From an uncultured Nostocoides sp. (GTDB lineage Bacteria; Actinomycetota; Actinomycetes; Actinomycetales; Dermatophilaceae), in the NCBI GenBank assembly GCA_936931335.1, contig CAKZIH010000147.1, forward strand, positions 1-6,125: DNA of 6,125 nt, given 5' to 3'. Position 1 is the first letter of the stretch. Every line of letters starts with the position of its first letter. The position numbers and the translations under genes were made by a program. Of this stretch, positions 5,577-6,125 are shown in pieces. The notes beneath the pieces are model-generated. The model had not been told where the DNA came from and ran no database searches. It saw nothing but the letters and a program-made list of their open reading frames with translations.

Positions 5577-6125
5577 ATGGCACGCACCCAGCTCGACGCC
5601 GTCCACGATCTCGAGGCGGAATTCGCCGAGGCAATGACCCGGCTCTTCTCCGTGGGCAATGGTCTGGCTGCGCTGCGCCGCGACCTGGCGCTGGGGACGG
5701 GTGAGGTGCTGGCCACGGTGGTCGCCGCGGACCAGGGGGGCGCGGCGACCACCACCACGCCGGGGGTTGTCGGGGCGCAGGGGGCGCCGACGACCCCCGG
5801 CGTGCCCGCCACCACTTCCGGTGTCCCCGGTCCGACGAACGCTGGCCCGGTGACTGTCGGCCCGACGAGCGACGGCCCGAGCACCGCTGACCCAAGCACC
5901 ACTGGCCCGAGCACCGCCGGCCCGGCGCAACGCCCCGCACCGTGGTGGCAGCGCGAGGGCATGGTGGTACGCCTGCTCGGCGTGGCCGGGGCCGGGGTGT
6001 TGCTCATCGGGGTGACCCTGCTACTCGCCTTCGCGATCCAGCATGGCTATCTCGGGCCGAGGGCCCGGGTCGCGGGCGCGGCGGTGCTCGCCGTGGCGCT
6101 CGTGGCCGTGGCGCACCGGGTGGCG
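5577..6125 (+). CDS. Probable DUF2339-type multipass membrane protein, N-terminal part (truncated by window end)
   Basis: The frame from the ATG at 5577 stays open for 183 codons to the last base of the window, so the 3' end is missing. Residues 1-40 form a charged, probably helical segment (LEAEFAEAMTRLF, then LAALRRDLAL). Residues about 50-120 are a low-complexity Thr/Pro/Gly/Ser/Ala linker with six pentapeptide repeats at 85-114. Then comes PWWQREG (122-128) and two hydrophobic helices (about 133-155 and 165-183), separated by GYLGPRARV. A Trp/Arg-rich entry, a first helix, a short glycine-containing loop and closely packed further helices are the pattern I associate with actinobacterial DUF2339 proteins, whose biochemical function is unknown. 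The assignment rests on this short stretch, so another polytopic membrane protein remains possible. An in-frame GTG at 5571 is an alternative start. The gene appears to have its own promoter. Confidence 0.75.
   Translation, partial: MARTQLDAVHDLEAEFAEAMTRLFSVGNGLAALRRDLALGTGEVLATVVAADQGGAATTTTPGVVGAQGAPTTPGVPATTSGVPGPTNAGPVTVGPTSDGPSTADPSTTGPSTAGPAQRPAPWWQREGMVVRLLGVAGAGVLLIGVTLLLAFAIQHGYLGPRARVAGAAVLAVALVAVAHRVA
5829..5918 (+). repeat. In-frame 15-bp (pentapeptide) repeats in the DUF2339-like linker
   Basis: Six consecutive 15-base units encode GPTNA, GPVTV, GPTSD, GPSTA, DPSTT and GPSTA, and a seventh GP follows. Each unit starts with GGN or GAC followed by CCN. Units four and six differ by one base, which suggests recent duplication or slippage. 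The translated stretch is a flexible linker between the helical N-terminus and the membrane domain; its length is likely to vary among relatives. Confidence 0.8.

Noticed and set aside
5013..6007. Overlapping - strand open frames of up to 305 codons at the right end
   Set aside because: They lie opposite the HelD C-terminus and the DUF2339-like start. The + strand frames have motifs and membrane helices; the - strand products look like biased-composition noise.

Overview
The window is very GC-rich, densely coded DNA with all genes on the + strand. It carries an OmpR/PhoP-type two-component system next to a membrane-anchored HtrA protease, then a HelD-family ATPase. This suggests a high-GC Actinomycetota chromosome. 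I cannot name a genus from the sequence. I see no mobile element, phage gene, CRISPR array, tRNA or rRNA.

Layout. (1) Positions 1-3319 hold an envelope-stress-type cassette. It has the C-terminal half of a winged-helix response regulator (5' end outside the window), a HAMP-type sensor histidine kinase whose GTG start overlaps the regulator's stop (GTGA), and, after 69 bp with a good ribosome binding site, an HtrA/DegP-like serine protease with one N-terminal membrane anchor and one C-terminal PDZ domain. A perfect 13-bp-stem hairpin 20 bases past the protease stop probably ends the unit. (2) Positions 3472-5475 hold a UvrD/Rep-like HelD-family protein, in actinobacteria and Bacillus an ATPase that strips stalled RNA polymerase off nucleic acid. 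All helicase-core motifs are present, but the stretch just before Walker B, where I expect the primary-channel insertion of canonical HelD, is almost absent. (3) Positions 5577-6125 hold the start of a multipass membrane protein of probable DUF2339 type. It runs off the window end and has a low-complexity Pro/Thr/Ser/Gly linker made of six 15-bp (pentapeptide) repeats.

How they may work together. The kinase would sense an extracytoplasmic signal, phosphorylate the regulator, and the protease would process or clear misfolded envelope proteins. The layout resembles mycobacterial mprA-mprB-pepD, although the regulator's C-terminal domain looks closer to PhoP/TcrX. The HelD-like gene and the DUF2339 gene each seem to have their own promoter. 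Both lack a convincing ribosome binding site, and both have the same 9-mer, GGCAGGCTG, ending 6-7 bases before the ATG. That fits a -10 element serving leaderless mRNAs.

Most unusual signals: four exact-period 14-bp tandem repeats (5497-5552, invariant CGCGAC core) filling the gap upstream of the DUF2339 gene, the shortened HelD architecture, and the shared start-proximal promoter block. None of them proves a new system, but each can be tested.
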